Of a stretch of DNA of 64,000 nt, positions 24,191 to 35,726 are shown one piece after another. Each line of letters starts with the position of its first letter. Position 1 is the stretch's first letter. The DNA is from Paragonimus westermani (Eukaryota > Platyhelminthes > Trematoda > Plagiorchiida > Troglotrematidae): positions 124,001-188,000 of the forward strand of contig QNGE01001020.1 in the NCBI GenBank assembly GCA_008508345.1. The letters are read 5' to 3'. The notes under the pieces were generated by a model. That model saw nothing but the letters and a program-made list of their open reading frames with translations. It made no database searches and was not told the origin of the DNA. A program made the position numbers and the translations under genes.

Positions 24191-27100
24191 AGTCAGCAGT
24201 CATGAGTTTATATCACTGTTTGTTGTTGTCCTGATTACTGTCATTGTTTCAGTGTTTCAATTATACCGTTTATATAAGTTTGCTTCTTCCTGTTAGGCTA
24301 CCTATTAGCTCCCGCTTACTTCCGCACGCGTCAGTGTTGGATCGATATTTGAGTTCTCTGCAACTCATCATGACCCATTCAAACGTGACTCGTTTACTTA
24401 TAGTTCTGAGTACAGTCTATATTGCAACTTATTGCCCATGGTCCGTATATCTGAACCCATGAGATTGGCCGAAATGTCTCTGCAGAGTACATCTCATTAC
24501 TTGTCTATTTTAAATCTATCTTCTACCTTTACTGAGCACATGATCATATAGCCTGAATGTGCTGGTCAGGCTACTGGCACAGCAGAATTATAGTCACCTT
24601 ATGGACAGTGTACAGACAGCATAATTATTTTGACTCACTAAGCAAGCATTCTGGTGTGATGGGTTTTTCGCAGTTCGAACTGATGACTCTAACCGTGATT
24701 CGTCCAAGGCGATGATATCAAAAGACATATTTCGATTAGCTGTGTTTATGTCCCATGGATAAGCAAAGGCGTGCAGTCTTTAAGCAGTAACCAACCTGCA
24801 TACTTTACACGAATTTCGGCAGGCACCGTGGGAAATGTGTTGAACTGAAGTTTCTGTCCAATGGAAGGTGCCTGCTGACCAGCGCAAAAACTTCTGCAGG
24901 AAGTCCGCAGGAAAACAAGTTTATTTGCTAAACGAAGGTGGACTGACTATTCAGAAAGTGACTGCTCGTTAACTTGTAAATATGTGAACACGGGATTATC
25001 AGGGACGACCGAAATTTTCAACATTCAAACTTTAAGGTGTGTGATTGTGAGCCTGCGGTTGTTACCGTTGTGTTATTTAGATACCGTCTTTAAAAGAGAG
25101 TGTTCAGTAAAAAGCAGGTGTAATGTGTCGTGTTCGTGACTTAAGTACTAACAAAGCATACCCATTTGTCATGTCTTCTGCTTGTTCGTCAGCGTACCTG
25201 TTTATTTCAGGCCAGAAACGGTGGATACGTCAAACACTCAAAATGTTTCAGCCAAGTTGAGTTACACAATGAATGATGCTAATGAGTATTTGTCAGCTTG
25301 ACATTCTTCAGCTTAAGCGGCAACCAGCCTGGAGCGGAATACCACAGATGTGATCATTGCACAATGACCTGTGATGTCAACTAGCAGTCACTCTGTTTAT
25401 GAAAAAGACAGATCAACTTTGAAGTCGATTTTTTGAACAGCTCTGATAGTTGTTATTGCTGTCTTGTCGAGAACTGCTCGCTCTACGGAAGATACAGTAT
25501 CCAAAGGCAAATCTTAAGACAGAAATTCGGGTTTAGTAGCAAGTTGGAGAATAAGGGACACCGATCAGCTTGAATATGTTCTCAGTGAGGTCACTGCAGT
25601 CTGAGCTCAGTGTGAAGTATATGGTGTTTTAACTTTCAGTGGCTAGACCACATCATACTACCGCTGTACCTAGTCTGGCTTTCTTTCTTTAGCTTCCTGT
25701 TTTGGTTCGTCGTCATTAATACTAGGTTTCCAGGGAAAAGCTCAAAACTTGACATCTTGTGGTATTTGCAGTCTGCATTTAGAATATCATGTCAAACGTA
25801 TTGAAAAGAATACTACTGACCTATTTTTTATTTAGACAGGGGGTTTTCAGGTGAACGGGGCTCGGACCTGAGGCCCTGTGATTGATAGACTGATGTCGTT
25901 ATTACTTAGCAGCCGATCTGAAGGTCACGTGCAATCCGGTGATTGATAAGGTTAATTCGGTATAACCACATGAGGGGATCATTGTCTTAGGGGGTTATGT
26001 GATAAAAACTCGGACTCATAACACAAACGGTGCAGACTGAGATAGCCATCATTTCCGCCTGATGTTAAGTTGCTAATTTTAACACTATTTCTCCCAGGTG
26101 ACTTGATATTTAAAAGTAAAGTATGAATCTAAGCATAGCAGTCGATATATCAGGATGTTTTACACCGAATGGTGGATGTTTATGCGAAGTTAGGTTTACG
26201 ACACACTTTTATAAACTGACTTTTACTCAGTTGGTTCGAGCCCTAAACAGGAACATTGGTGGAAATATTCTAACAATAGCCGCGGCTTTGGTTTAAGTTG
26301 ATGAACTGTTCAAACGTTTAACTTAAGGCCTCCTAATTGCGTAGTGTTCTATCCCAAGGGACAGGTTCAAACACCCGAAGGGTCAGTAATCTATTGAGAG
26401 AAAATTCCGAGTGCAAATAAGGCGGTACGATTTCTGCTATAGCCAGAATACGTACAATACCAGTTCATTAAGATTGATTGAAGAACTACTTCACAAGAAA
26501 TAAACGATTTACGCCCGTCCAGCCTATTGACCAATTCAGACGTGCACAATCAGTGCACATTGTCTATGCGGATACAGTTGGACAATGCTACCGGCTGATC
26601 CATTCAGGTATGTGTGTATACCGGTTACGTGGGCAGAATAAAATGTTCGTGTCCGAATGTGTCACTGCTGTGTATCAATTTCGGAGCTTCGACCCTATGA
26701 CTATTCATGCGTTGGACCGACCCTTGACATCCTGGAGAATCACATCTTTCCTCTATACCTGTGAAGGAGGGTTTCGAGACATATTTTTTGTACAATACTT
26801 TTTTTAATTCACATTATGACTTCATCCTATTTGCTTTCCAAGATGGAGGGAATGTTACATGGTGAACACACTTTTTCATAATGCATCGACCACATACACT
26901 CAGCTTTATCAGTAATCTACGTTGATTTCCTTGAGTTTCATCCTTACTCACTGTCGTAACCATTACTTCTAGTTTTCAATGATCACCTGATTACTAGGTG
27001 TAACCGTTTCTACCTACATTTCACTTTATAAGGCACCCACCCTCCCAATATTTACATCATTCCCATAGATTCTACTCACAGAAAAGTTATCGTACTAGAC

Positions 27101-28027
27101 ACTCCATGGTGTGTAGTGAAGGCCAGACTAGTTGTTTGTGGATTGGCTTCCATAGTCATTTTCTGCGCAAAATAGGGGTGGACTTTTTAAGGGGCTCGTT
27201 TTAAATACTAATATCTTTTAAGCAAGACAACCGACCATTGCGTGGTATTCCCTTCCCCCCAAAATTAAACCAGTATCACTATGGGCCCCATAGTACTCAA
27301 CATTCCAGTTTGAACTTTTGCATGAAACGGATATCAAATTTTCGAAAATTCCCTTAGCATATTAGGCGAAAAAACAATTATGAAAATCACTTGAAACTAT
27401 GCTAAACAAAGAGATAGGAGTCTGTCTGGTGTTAGTTGACTAAGAAATTGTTCGCTTGCGCATACGCAGTCAACGTCTGGTTATTTATGTTTAAAAGAGT
27501 ATGAAATGAGCTACACGCACTACTTGTTGGTACGCCCTATCACGACCAGCTTTTTTCAGGTTTAGACTAATCGTATGTGGTGGGCCTACACAAGTTTCTT
27601 TGTGAACTTGACACGTGGGCTGAGGATTCATAGTTCGAAGCAAGCTTATGCTATTTCCAAGTGATGAGTTTCAACAAAGAAAAATTGTCACGGTGAAGTA
27701 TTGACTCTTCTGAAAGAATATCATTTGAACATTACGAAGTCAGAAGTCACTGTTACACCTTTAGAACAAAGCAAGTAATTCGTTTTGTATGCAGCTGTTT
27801 CAAAACAAGACTGAGAGAAATCGGTTATTCCGTCAGAGACAGCTCGTATCAAAACACGGTTTGGTGTGATCACACATGAACGAACAGTCACCAAACGATC
27901 TGATCAGCTGCATGTGTGTGTGCGCTTCATATTCTGTCGGTTAGTAGGATTGTGTTATCCGTTCTCATTTGCCAACCACAACTGTTGTGTACATACACCA
28001 CTTTTGTTCTTGTATGTATTATTTCAG

Positions 28028-28564
28028 AGTGGCGGACGTCCCGGTACACTGCACGGCATCCCCATGGTCGCCGGTAGTCCCGTGCGCAACGATTCCAGTC
28101 TGATGTGTCCCAATGCAGGAATCGATGTACAACAAATTTCAGGTTCTTACTGGAAAGCTCCAGTCACGAATGAGCTTATCACAAGACCCGGCTCACACTG
28201 CTCTGTGTTCAAACCCGGTAGTCCGTATACACAACTGAAGTCTAACCTAAATGGACCTCCTTCCCCCACTCTGGTGTCTACAGTTGCCGATCCTCACTTG
28301 GGGAATTGCGCTGTAGTAGATGCACCTTACCCGGCTAGCATAACCGGGAACGTGATGAATCCCTACGTGTCTGCAAACGATTCCCTACCAAATCTTAACG
28401 CACTGACCATGATCTCTATGGGTCCTACTCTACAGACCACTCAGTTAAATGAACGACCTCGTTTCAGTCAACGCCATCCCCATGGGGGTTTGACAATGCT
28501 ACCTACTGAGTTCGCGGAAGAGTTACAGTCAGCACAGACAACTATTCCACCATTTCAGCAACTG
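28028..28564 (+). CDS. isl: Islet C-terminal region exon
   Basis: The exon follows a TATTTCAG acceptor, is 179 codons long and is phase 0 at both ends. Near its start, L-H-G-I-P-M-V-A-G-S-P corresponds to the M-T-G-T-P-M-V-A-A-S-P block just after the homeodomain in ISL1. It is followed by S-Y-W-K-A-P, the counterpart of S-Y-Q-P-P-W-K. The end, P-P-F-Q-Q-L, corresponds to P-A-F-Q-Q-L-V, and the donor CTG|GTAATT cuts just before the conserved V. The middle is a long Ser/Pro/Asn-rich insert absent from vertebrates. The ISL-type blocks before and after the insert make the assignment firm. The homeodomain itself is not in this exon. Confidence 0.9.
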
Positions 28565-31095
28565 GTAATTTCGAATGGTTTTGGCAGTCCTGTCTTCGTT
28601 TGTTGAAAATTCACTGCTCTATGTTTGACCTCAGCTGAGAAGCATCCATTAGACCGGTATTCGATTATGACTAAATCTTCAAAGACGGACGTATCTCAGA
28701 AGGAAGTTTCGCTTCTGGTATACATCAGGTGACGTACATGTTTTTTAAAAATACTCCACTCTCTCTACAGCTACTCTGGCATGCTGGCAAGGCTAATGCT
28801 TTTAGAGTGCCTCTTCTTGAGACGCTCTATCAATATGAGCCTTACTCAGTACTTATGGGTTATGACTTCTCATTCAGGCGAATAAGTGCTGAATAAAATA
28901 CGTTCAGTGCTTAATAATGGAGACTTTTAGTTTGTAGATAACAAACACTAACCACAGCTCGTTCAGAGCTTTCCAATTCAGACGCGGTTTTCATTCGTTC
29001 TTAGGCCGGGAAAAACAGACGCGTTAGTAATATACCTTAACAAGAAAGGGGCCTAAACCTAGTACATCTTTTAAAACAGGCTGGTCGAGAAGTTGTTCAA
29101 AACTTGGAAGCTGAGTTCGAGAGCGAACAAATGTCAATTTAGGTCAACCAAGGTTTTTTATTGTTCAACGGAGTGAAGTAACATGGCACTTATTGTACGT
29201 TCCACTGAAACCACCGAGCAACGTGTGTCTCACAGGAAGAATGTGGATGTCAGTACAGATATCGTTGTTCGGCAATGTCCAATGTGTATTCACAACAAAG
29301 GAGATCGAACTCCAGTTTTTGACACATCCCGTCAACCAAGCATCACAATTATAATAAATTGATGAACTATTGCCACGGGGTTGGTTCTGAGAGAAAACTG
29401 GTCGTCACTAACATAGGCAGATGGCTCGTGGATGGCAGGAACTTCCTGTTCACGGATAGGTAAGTCATAGTCAGATGTGAATGTCGCTTAAGTTATCGGC
29501 GCACGACCAAGCCCACTATTCTTTACTCATTCAAAATTATTTCCATTGTCCTCAGTCGCATTTTTAAGATACACTCCGCTGGTCTGGTTGTTTAGTAATG
29601 ATGGTGTTTGCTAACCGCCGTTGATATAGTCCATTGCAGTTCACGTTAAAACCTCAGATCGCATATTAGTGACGATACCATAAGGCTATGAATGATGAAA
29701 GTACACGTTCAGGGACAGGTATTCTCTAGCCAATCTTCTCCCTGTTTTGCCACTTTTACCCCCGTTTGAACTGCTCATCTTACTAATCTGCGTGAAACGA
29801 GATTTGAGTCTTCCGAATCCTTGTGGCTATAAAATCAGTGCATGGTGTAAGTAGTATGTGGTAGACCTTGTTCACTCTGGCCAACGGAGTGCAGGCAAGT
29901 CAAAAACAGATTGTGCACATTTCTCTGAAAAAGGCACCACATCGGTGGTCATGTGGTCAAAAGCCTAACTAATTACGTGAAAATGGCTAGTTTCGCACTC
30001 AATCGGACTATTCGGTCCGCCTGCATAAGGTCCAATGCAACCGCGGTACTATGACAATTTGACAGTGTGTATCATTTGCGTTTCAGTAGGGTTGAATATT
30101 TTCATCACAGTTTGTAGAAGTGATTGTCCAATAAAGATAGTCGTTTTACAATTGTCCTTACTCTACTAGTTGAATAAAACTCAAATCTTGACCAGTTTGA
30201 ACACTTCTAGAGGTAACATGAATATCTTAACAATAAAAGCGATTAACATCAAAAAGAGTGACAATAGACGACCAGAGAGTTTACCGCACTTTTTATATCA
30301 ATTCAGGTTAACCTGTCAACTAACTTCACCATTCCGAGAAATATTGTTGTCGGAAGGTTAAACCACGGTGGCCGGCTGTTAATAGTAGGTTTATCAGAGA
30401 CAGAAAAAATAACAACTCATGAAATAAACAGTGCATTTGGTCAGCAGATGAACTACTATAATGGGACGGACTCTAGTTTCATGGTTGTGCGCGTGTGTTT
30501 GCATAGGTGAGCTCACGGAAAGTAGGATTGATGTGACCTCAACATACACGAAAACACGATAGACAGGTGACGAGTTGTGGTGTTTTGGTCCACATTCCCT
30601 GTCAGAACCCGTAGCCAGGTTGTCAATGCATGCTCCTCAGTTTTGGAGACCGTTGTGGGCATTTGTCTCAATTAAGTATCACCGCTCATGCATCTGCCTG
30701 TCCGTATACCTATCGGCCGTCCTGACTACAGTTGAGTTGGTTGTACTGGCTACTAATGGCAGTATCATCACCAGAGCTATGGCAAGTCATCGCTCATCCC
30801 ACCTGGGTGGCCAGGATGGATCAACAAAAACCGAGTAACAGATTCGAATGTGGGACGATAGAGGGGGCGTACACCAAAAGAGGGAGGGCTATCTACACAC
30901 GCATTTTGCTTGATGGGTAATTTTCAGGTAGTACATGCTGCAGTGACGACCGATGATCATTGCCAATGTGTCCATTAGAAAGGTTGCAGGTGCACTTATG
31001 GATGGCACATATCAATCACGATTAAATGGTTGTAATTTATACAGCAGCTTTTTACGCTTATAATGAATAATTATTATTTGCTCTTGCCAATTTAG
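28565..31095. other. isl: Islet intron, about 2.5 kb
   Basis: The intron runs from GTAATT to TTTAG, phase 0 on both sides. Its few short open frames (for example 30170-30361 and 30575-30838) have no recognisable domain. I see no repeat with a clear identity. Confidence 0.7.
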
Positions 31096-31572
31096 GTATC
31101 CTGTTTCGACAACACAGACAATTCTTCGGCTCATCTACCAAACAGCATGATGTCAAACTCAGCCGGATTTTCATCAGCCAGCTTTCCGAAACTATTGACA
31201 ACATCGGTAGAAAGTATTCTGTTTCCATCGCCTACCTTATCCCAACTTGTCCCAAATGTCTCTATCCCGGCTCAAATGGAGTTGGACGGCACAAAACTGA
31301 ATCAGCTTCTTGGTAATGGAATTTCTGTCTCTGGAGGTTTTCCCCTAAACTCTTCACATAACAGCGCTCTTGCCTTGTTCCCGCAGCCAAACCGCCATAC
31401 TTCACCGTCCTGTCTGACTGGTTGCAGCAGCCCAATGGGAGTCAGTTCAGATCTTCTCTCCCTATCTCCCTCACATCAGCAACTATCGGGCTTCGTAGTC
31501 GGGCCTTGTGTGCATGGCGCTTTTCCTCAGCCTAATATGGTACCGCATTCCAGAGCTCCACTTTCCACTTGA
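31096..31572 (+). CDS. isl: Islet C-terminal exon with stop codon
   Basis: The acceptor is CCAATTTAG. The exon opens with GTA, which restores the conserved V of the F-Q-Q-L-V block, and reads V-S-C-F-D-N-T-D-N-S-S. Then comes S-A-H-L-P-N-S-M, comparable to S-S-Q-L-P-D-T-P-N-S-M at the C-terminus of ISL1. About 140 further Ser/Pro-rich residues lead to a TGA at 31570-31572, so the fluke protein is extended beyond the vertebrate end. No polyadenylation signal could be assigned with confidence; the first AATAAA I noticed downstream is more than 2 kb away. Confidence 0.85.
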   Translation, partial: VSCFDNTDNSSAHLPNSMMSNSAGFSSASFPKLLTTSVESILFPSPTLSQLVPNVSIPAQMELDGTKLNQLLGNGISVSGGFPLNSSHNSALALFPQPNRHTSPSCLTGCSSPMGVSSDLLSLSPSHQQLSGFVVGPCVHGAFPQPNMVPHSRAPLST

Positions 31573-32205
31573 CACACGCATACAATTACGGGCATTTAGG
31601 TCAAACTGGAAATGAACAACAGTGCACCCTCAGAACACTCGCAAATCCACTGTCGAACACGTGTGATAGATTCAAGTTACTTTTCGAGTTCGATTTGCAC
31701 ACCGTCAAACCCAGCCGCATCGCGCTGATGCATGCATGCGGGATGTACACAATGTATTTCGCAGTGTTTACTTGTTATTTCCTTGTGTTTTTTTGCTCCC
31801 ACTCCCTGTTCTTTTCTCAGTCCATGTTTTATCCGTATCCAGCGTGTGCTCCTTCGTGAGCCTCATTTCTAGCCAGTTCATTGAAAATCAAGTGAAAGCT
31901 GCGTGCAGTTCGTCTTTTACCGTTTACCAAATCGAATGGTGGAAGGTGGTCAGCATTCATACATCTACCGCAGAGCAACCGTTGAGGAAGTATGGTGTGT
32001 GATCTGCATATCGTAGAGGTAGGTAGCTAACAGCAGGCGACAAGCTCCAAACGAACAGCCATCGGACGATTATATTGAAACCATAACTTACAATGCGTCA
32101 CAGTGATTTCCATTTACGCAAAGCAGCACCCTATTGATCATTGGTGTACATAAATTCATGTTATCTGTTTAAGGTTCTAATGGATAGTGGGAATTAGTTT
32201 TATAC

Positions 32206-32265
32206 AAATTGAACATCACCCATAAATGATCGCAACTGTCACATTCCCATAGACTTTCCAGCCGG
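32206..32265 (+). repeat. Dispersed repeat, family B, copy 1
   Basis: The segment has the order TTGAACATCAC, C-CA-AA, GATC-CAACTG, CACATTCC, ATAGACTTTCCAG. The same order occurs near 40763-40825 and 53690-53742, with roughly one mismatch in four. The borders of the element are not clear. Confidence 0.45.
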
Positions 32266-35200
32266 TCCTTTTCTAAAGAAAGCACTAGACTCGAGTTGCA
32301 TTCTTTTTAGAGCTCGTCATGGGCATTTTGTGTACGCTCTCCCATGATGGTAACGGGTAAACACAAAATAGTACGGTTATGCTAGTGGCGTTGGGTTTTG
32401 AATACTGAGCAGTCTGCATTTCCAGTTTGATATATGAACCGCACAAGGTAGGATTGATAAGCCGTCCGTAGTGAGTAATGTTGGTTAGTACACTTGCTGA
32501 ATCCGGCTGATTCAATGAACAGTTTTACTGTTTGTAAAGCTGAATTGAATTTATAATGAATTCATTTTCACCGAACTCTTCGTCGGGGTTGATACGGTAA
32601 ACTTGTGAAATTCCAGGAAACAGTGGTAAACTATTGTTGGAAATGAACTCAAAAGTGGATTCTTCTAATCTAAATAGAGAACGCTTGAGAATAATAACAA
32701 TTAAGTGTATGTGGCCATTTGCTGTTCCTTATTCTTACAAACATTTATGGTGATAAGAATAGGTGGGACTCATATGGAAATCGGGGCATGTCATCAATGA
32801 GTGCAAAATGTGCAAACTGTATACAGTTGACATACTTTGTGAAATTAGGACCACATTGTTACCTGGACTCCAGTGACTGACCTGTATTATAAGAATGCCA
32901 AAACTACGCCCACTAGCGAAGTAAAAATGATCAGCAGGTTTTCCTTTTGTCGGTGTAACTTGGATCTGGTGAGCAGATGTTCGAGTTCAGTGTTGAAGCC
33001 ATAGACAAAGCACATGGAAGAGGCAGTATTTTATCCTCGAAATACACTAGGAAAATGGTCTTTCGCCTAACGAAATATGTACGGACGACCTGCATGCGGT
33101 GTATCTGTCAGGATAAAATTTAGTCCGTCTCATATACGCTAAATCAAGGTGGATATCTACAGAGATTCTCAGTTGGAAGTTTGTATAACAACTGAAACGT
33201 GAAGTCGTCCAGGTAGTGGAAACTTTTACTCATCCTTTAAGCAGAGACGGGGGTATTAGCAGCCATCGAAATTCGATTGGAATTTGGAGTGCTTAATCTG
33301 TGATATCGGCTACTCTGTTTGTTCAGTGTTACAGAATCTACCTGTCCAAACCACTTAAAGACTAGGCGATCCCAAACCATTCGATAACGATGGGCGACAG
33401 GCAGTTGTGCCACTTCCATTCACTTACCAACACGGTACCCTTCTTCACTAAATTGTGATTCGCCAGTGACTTTCCATAAGACATAGTTTTTCATGTGTAG
33501 TATGTTTTTTGGTGTGAGTCATGCAAAAGACAAAATGTTTTCAGCCACATTGACTGGATAACGGTTGTTTTCGTAAGTTTCAGTGCTCGGTGAATTTCTG
33601 GTGATTTTGCCCTCATTCTCACGTCCATCTTTGTGCGGTAGCACCATATAAACGTATCTTGATACAGGGACGCTTAGATATATGGTACTGATGTGTACAT
33701 GCTGTTGTGATGGTTCGTCTGATCGTTGTGACCGTTGTTCACTGGCTTATGCTTTCGTATGCAAGCTGGCGCCAACTCTTACAAACAGTATGCCGAGTAA
33801 AATGGCGGGTGCTCCAATAAATATCAGAGGACACGTGCATTCCAAAAGACGGTCGGTTTAAGTGAACATGTACCCGTAAACTCATCCGTAAGTTACTCCT
33901 GCCTTTCATCCCAAAATCAAGGGGTCCACCGATCGGTACGGATGTAAAGCGGATTTAACGGAAGTGCACAGGATCTCGCTCTCTCTCTCGGGGACAGCAC
34001 AGTATAATGTTCACATAAGACGAATATTTGTGCGCTAACACACGTCGACGCGCATGTGTTGTTAAGCACGTCGCATTGGTCAGGAGATGATTCACAAGGT
34101 TCGTATAAATGCTACTATAAAAAAGTGAGGATAGTGACCAAAAAATTCCGTTTGCGCAAGTGATTTCGTACACATTTTATAGAAGTCTAGAGAGAAGAGG
34201 AAATGCTAATTTCTGTGATCTCAGTATAATAGAGAAAGTCTAATTAAGGAAAGAACAGGATGGGACTCAATAAGAGAGTTAGTGTGATTCTACTCCAGTA
34301 AACCGGACAAAATCTGTTACTCACAATCAAAGGCGATCAACCTCTTTGTACATATCACACTGCTGTCGTACATAACTATCAGGTCTATGGTACAATGGTT
34401 TACAAGCTTACTTTGTGACAGTATGGGCTGCGGTCTAACTGCTGGTGGATTCAAAGACACGCACCAATGACGAGGTGTTCCACGATCAACACTTGCATCT
34501 ATTACTGTATTTCCACAGTGACCTGTCGGAAGGTCTATGAGGATGCAAAGTTACAATCAGTAATGGGTGCTGATCAGTTTGCATCAAGCAACTATCCTAC
34601 AACTTACCACGGTGAATATAATCGTTCGATGTGTAATCGTTAAGGTTTTTCAGTTAGATGGCCGCTTGGAACAACAAAGCTAAATCAGAAGTGTCACACA
34701 AAACAAACGGCGGATAATGTGCTAAGTGACAAGCGCCAGTGTGTCTGAGTCATTCTAACAAATAGGATTAAGTCACGCTGAAAGCTTCAGACTCCTTCGA
34801 AATGCAATAAATTGGTTGACAAGCAATTCTGGAGAACCATGGAATAAACAAATTAGTAGTTGAATAAATTAGCGTCAAAAATTTTTACCAGGCAGCCAAC
34901 GATCTTAATTGAATGTGACTGATGGGAGGGACTTTGGTTAGGGTATTTCATGAGTGAAAAATGCCCTTCTTATAGTGAGTTATAAAAAGACCGGAACAAG
35001 CCTAACATAAAAGTCTTGTATGGACATAGATTTCCCTCTAGATTTGCAACAGGGTTTTTGAAAGTTTCAAAATCATCTGGACATGAGCTTTTGGTATGGT
35101 CAGTTAACCTAGACGGCCACTTAACTTGGTTGTTCAAAACAACTAGAAAAAATGCAAATTTTTTCGGAAGTTTACAGGCTCCTTTTAGAGATAAAAAAAC

Positions 35201-35299
35201 ACGACAATATCTAATTAAACAGAAGAACATTCCGGGGATTCTGTGAACACGCAAGAAACCGGCGTAAGCTTTTGTGATAGGCTGGAGACTCTAGATGAG

Positions 35300-35629
35300 A
35301 TGGCGGCTAATCGAGCTCAGTGACGTGAATGTTGTCGTTGTTTGGTCGAGTTGTCTGTGAATTGAGTACATTTAATGACGCGAGGCAGTGAAAACCGTAA
35401 GGAAGCTGTCTCGCTGATAACGCCTTACTCTCACATGCAGCTCGTTTGTTTGTTTGCATGGTGTAGGCACCTTAATGTTGAATGCTTGAATCTGGACGTA
35501 GTCATTTTCAGTGGTTAGGTCCTTTCCCGTCCCCTTTTTCCCTTCTCTCTTCCTATACCGCGTTTGCTTTTTGTTCATGGTTGTGTGGCAGTTAAGCATT
35601 AGTGTGAACCACTGATTTATTGCTGTCTG

Positions 35630-35640
<11 letters not shown>
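35300..35640 (+). repeat. Dispersed repeat, family A, copy 2
   Basis: It is homologous by eye to 150-450 in the same orientation, and is directly followed by the GAT microsatellite. The shared blocks are listed under copy 1. Both copies end in GATGATG, so the microsatellite probably expanded from a seed belonging to the element. No coding potential is recognisable. Confidence 0.5.

Positions 35641-35726
<86 letters not shown>
35631..35726. repeat. (GAT)n trinucleotide microsatellite
   Basis: Thirty-two uninterrupted GAT units are followed by ACAC. The strand complement is the same motif class as the ATC tract at 22153-22268. Confidence 0.97.

Larger units (their letters stand above)
18005..28027. 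other. isl: Islet intron region that should contain the missing homeobox exon
   Basis: Flanking exons both require phase 0 here, and the rest of the homeodomain (R-T-V-L to the W-F-Q-N-K-R recognition helix and beyond, roughly 55-70 residues) must be encoded between them. I read every TGGTTC/TGGTTT on the plus strand and the complementary GAACCA/GAAACCA on the minus strand, and none continues as Q-N-K/R. The stretch contains (TA)n plus poly-A and an undetermined base at 20342-20407, an ATC microsatellite at 22153-22268 and a Penelope-like element at about 22970-24190. Two open frames just after the donor (18058-18279 and 18298-18576) lack homeodomain residues. Confidence 0.7.

Noticed and set aside
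26478..26807. 109-codon frame containing R-G-Q-N-K, considered as a piece of the missing homeodomain
   Set aside because: No W-F precedes Q-N-K and no other homeodomain residues surround it; it is probably a chance frame.
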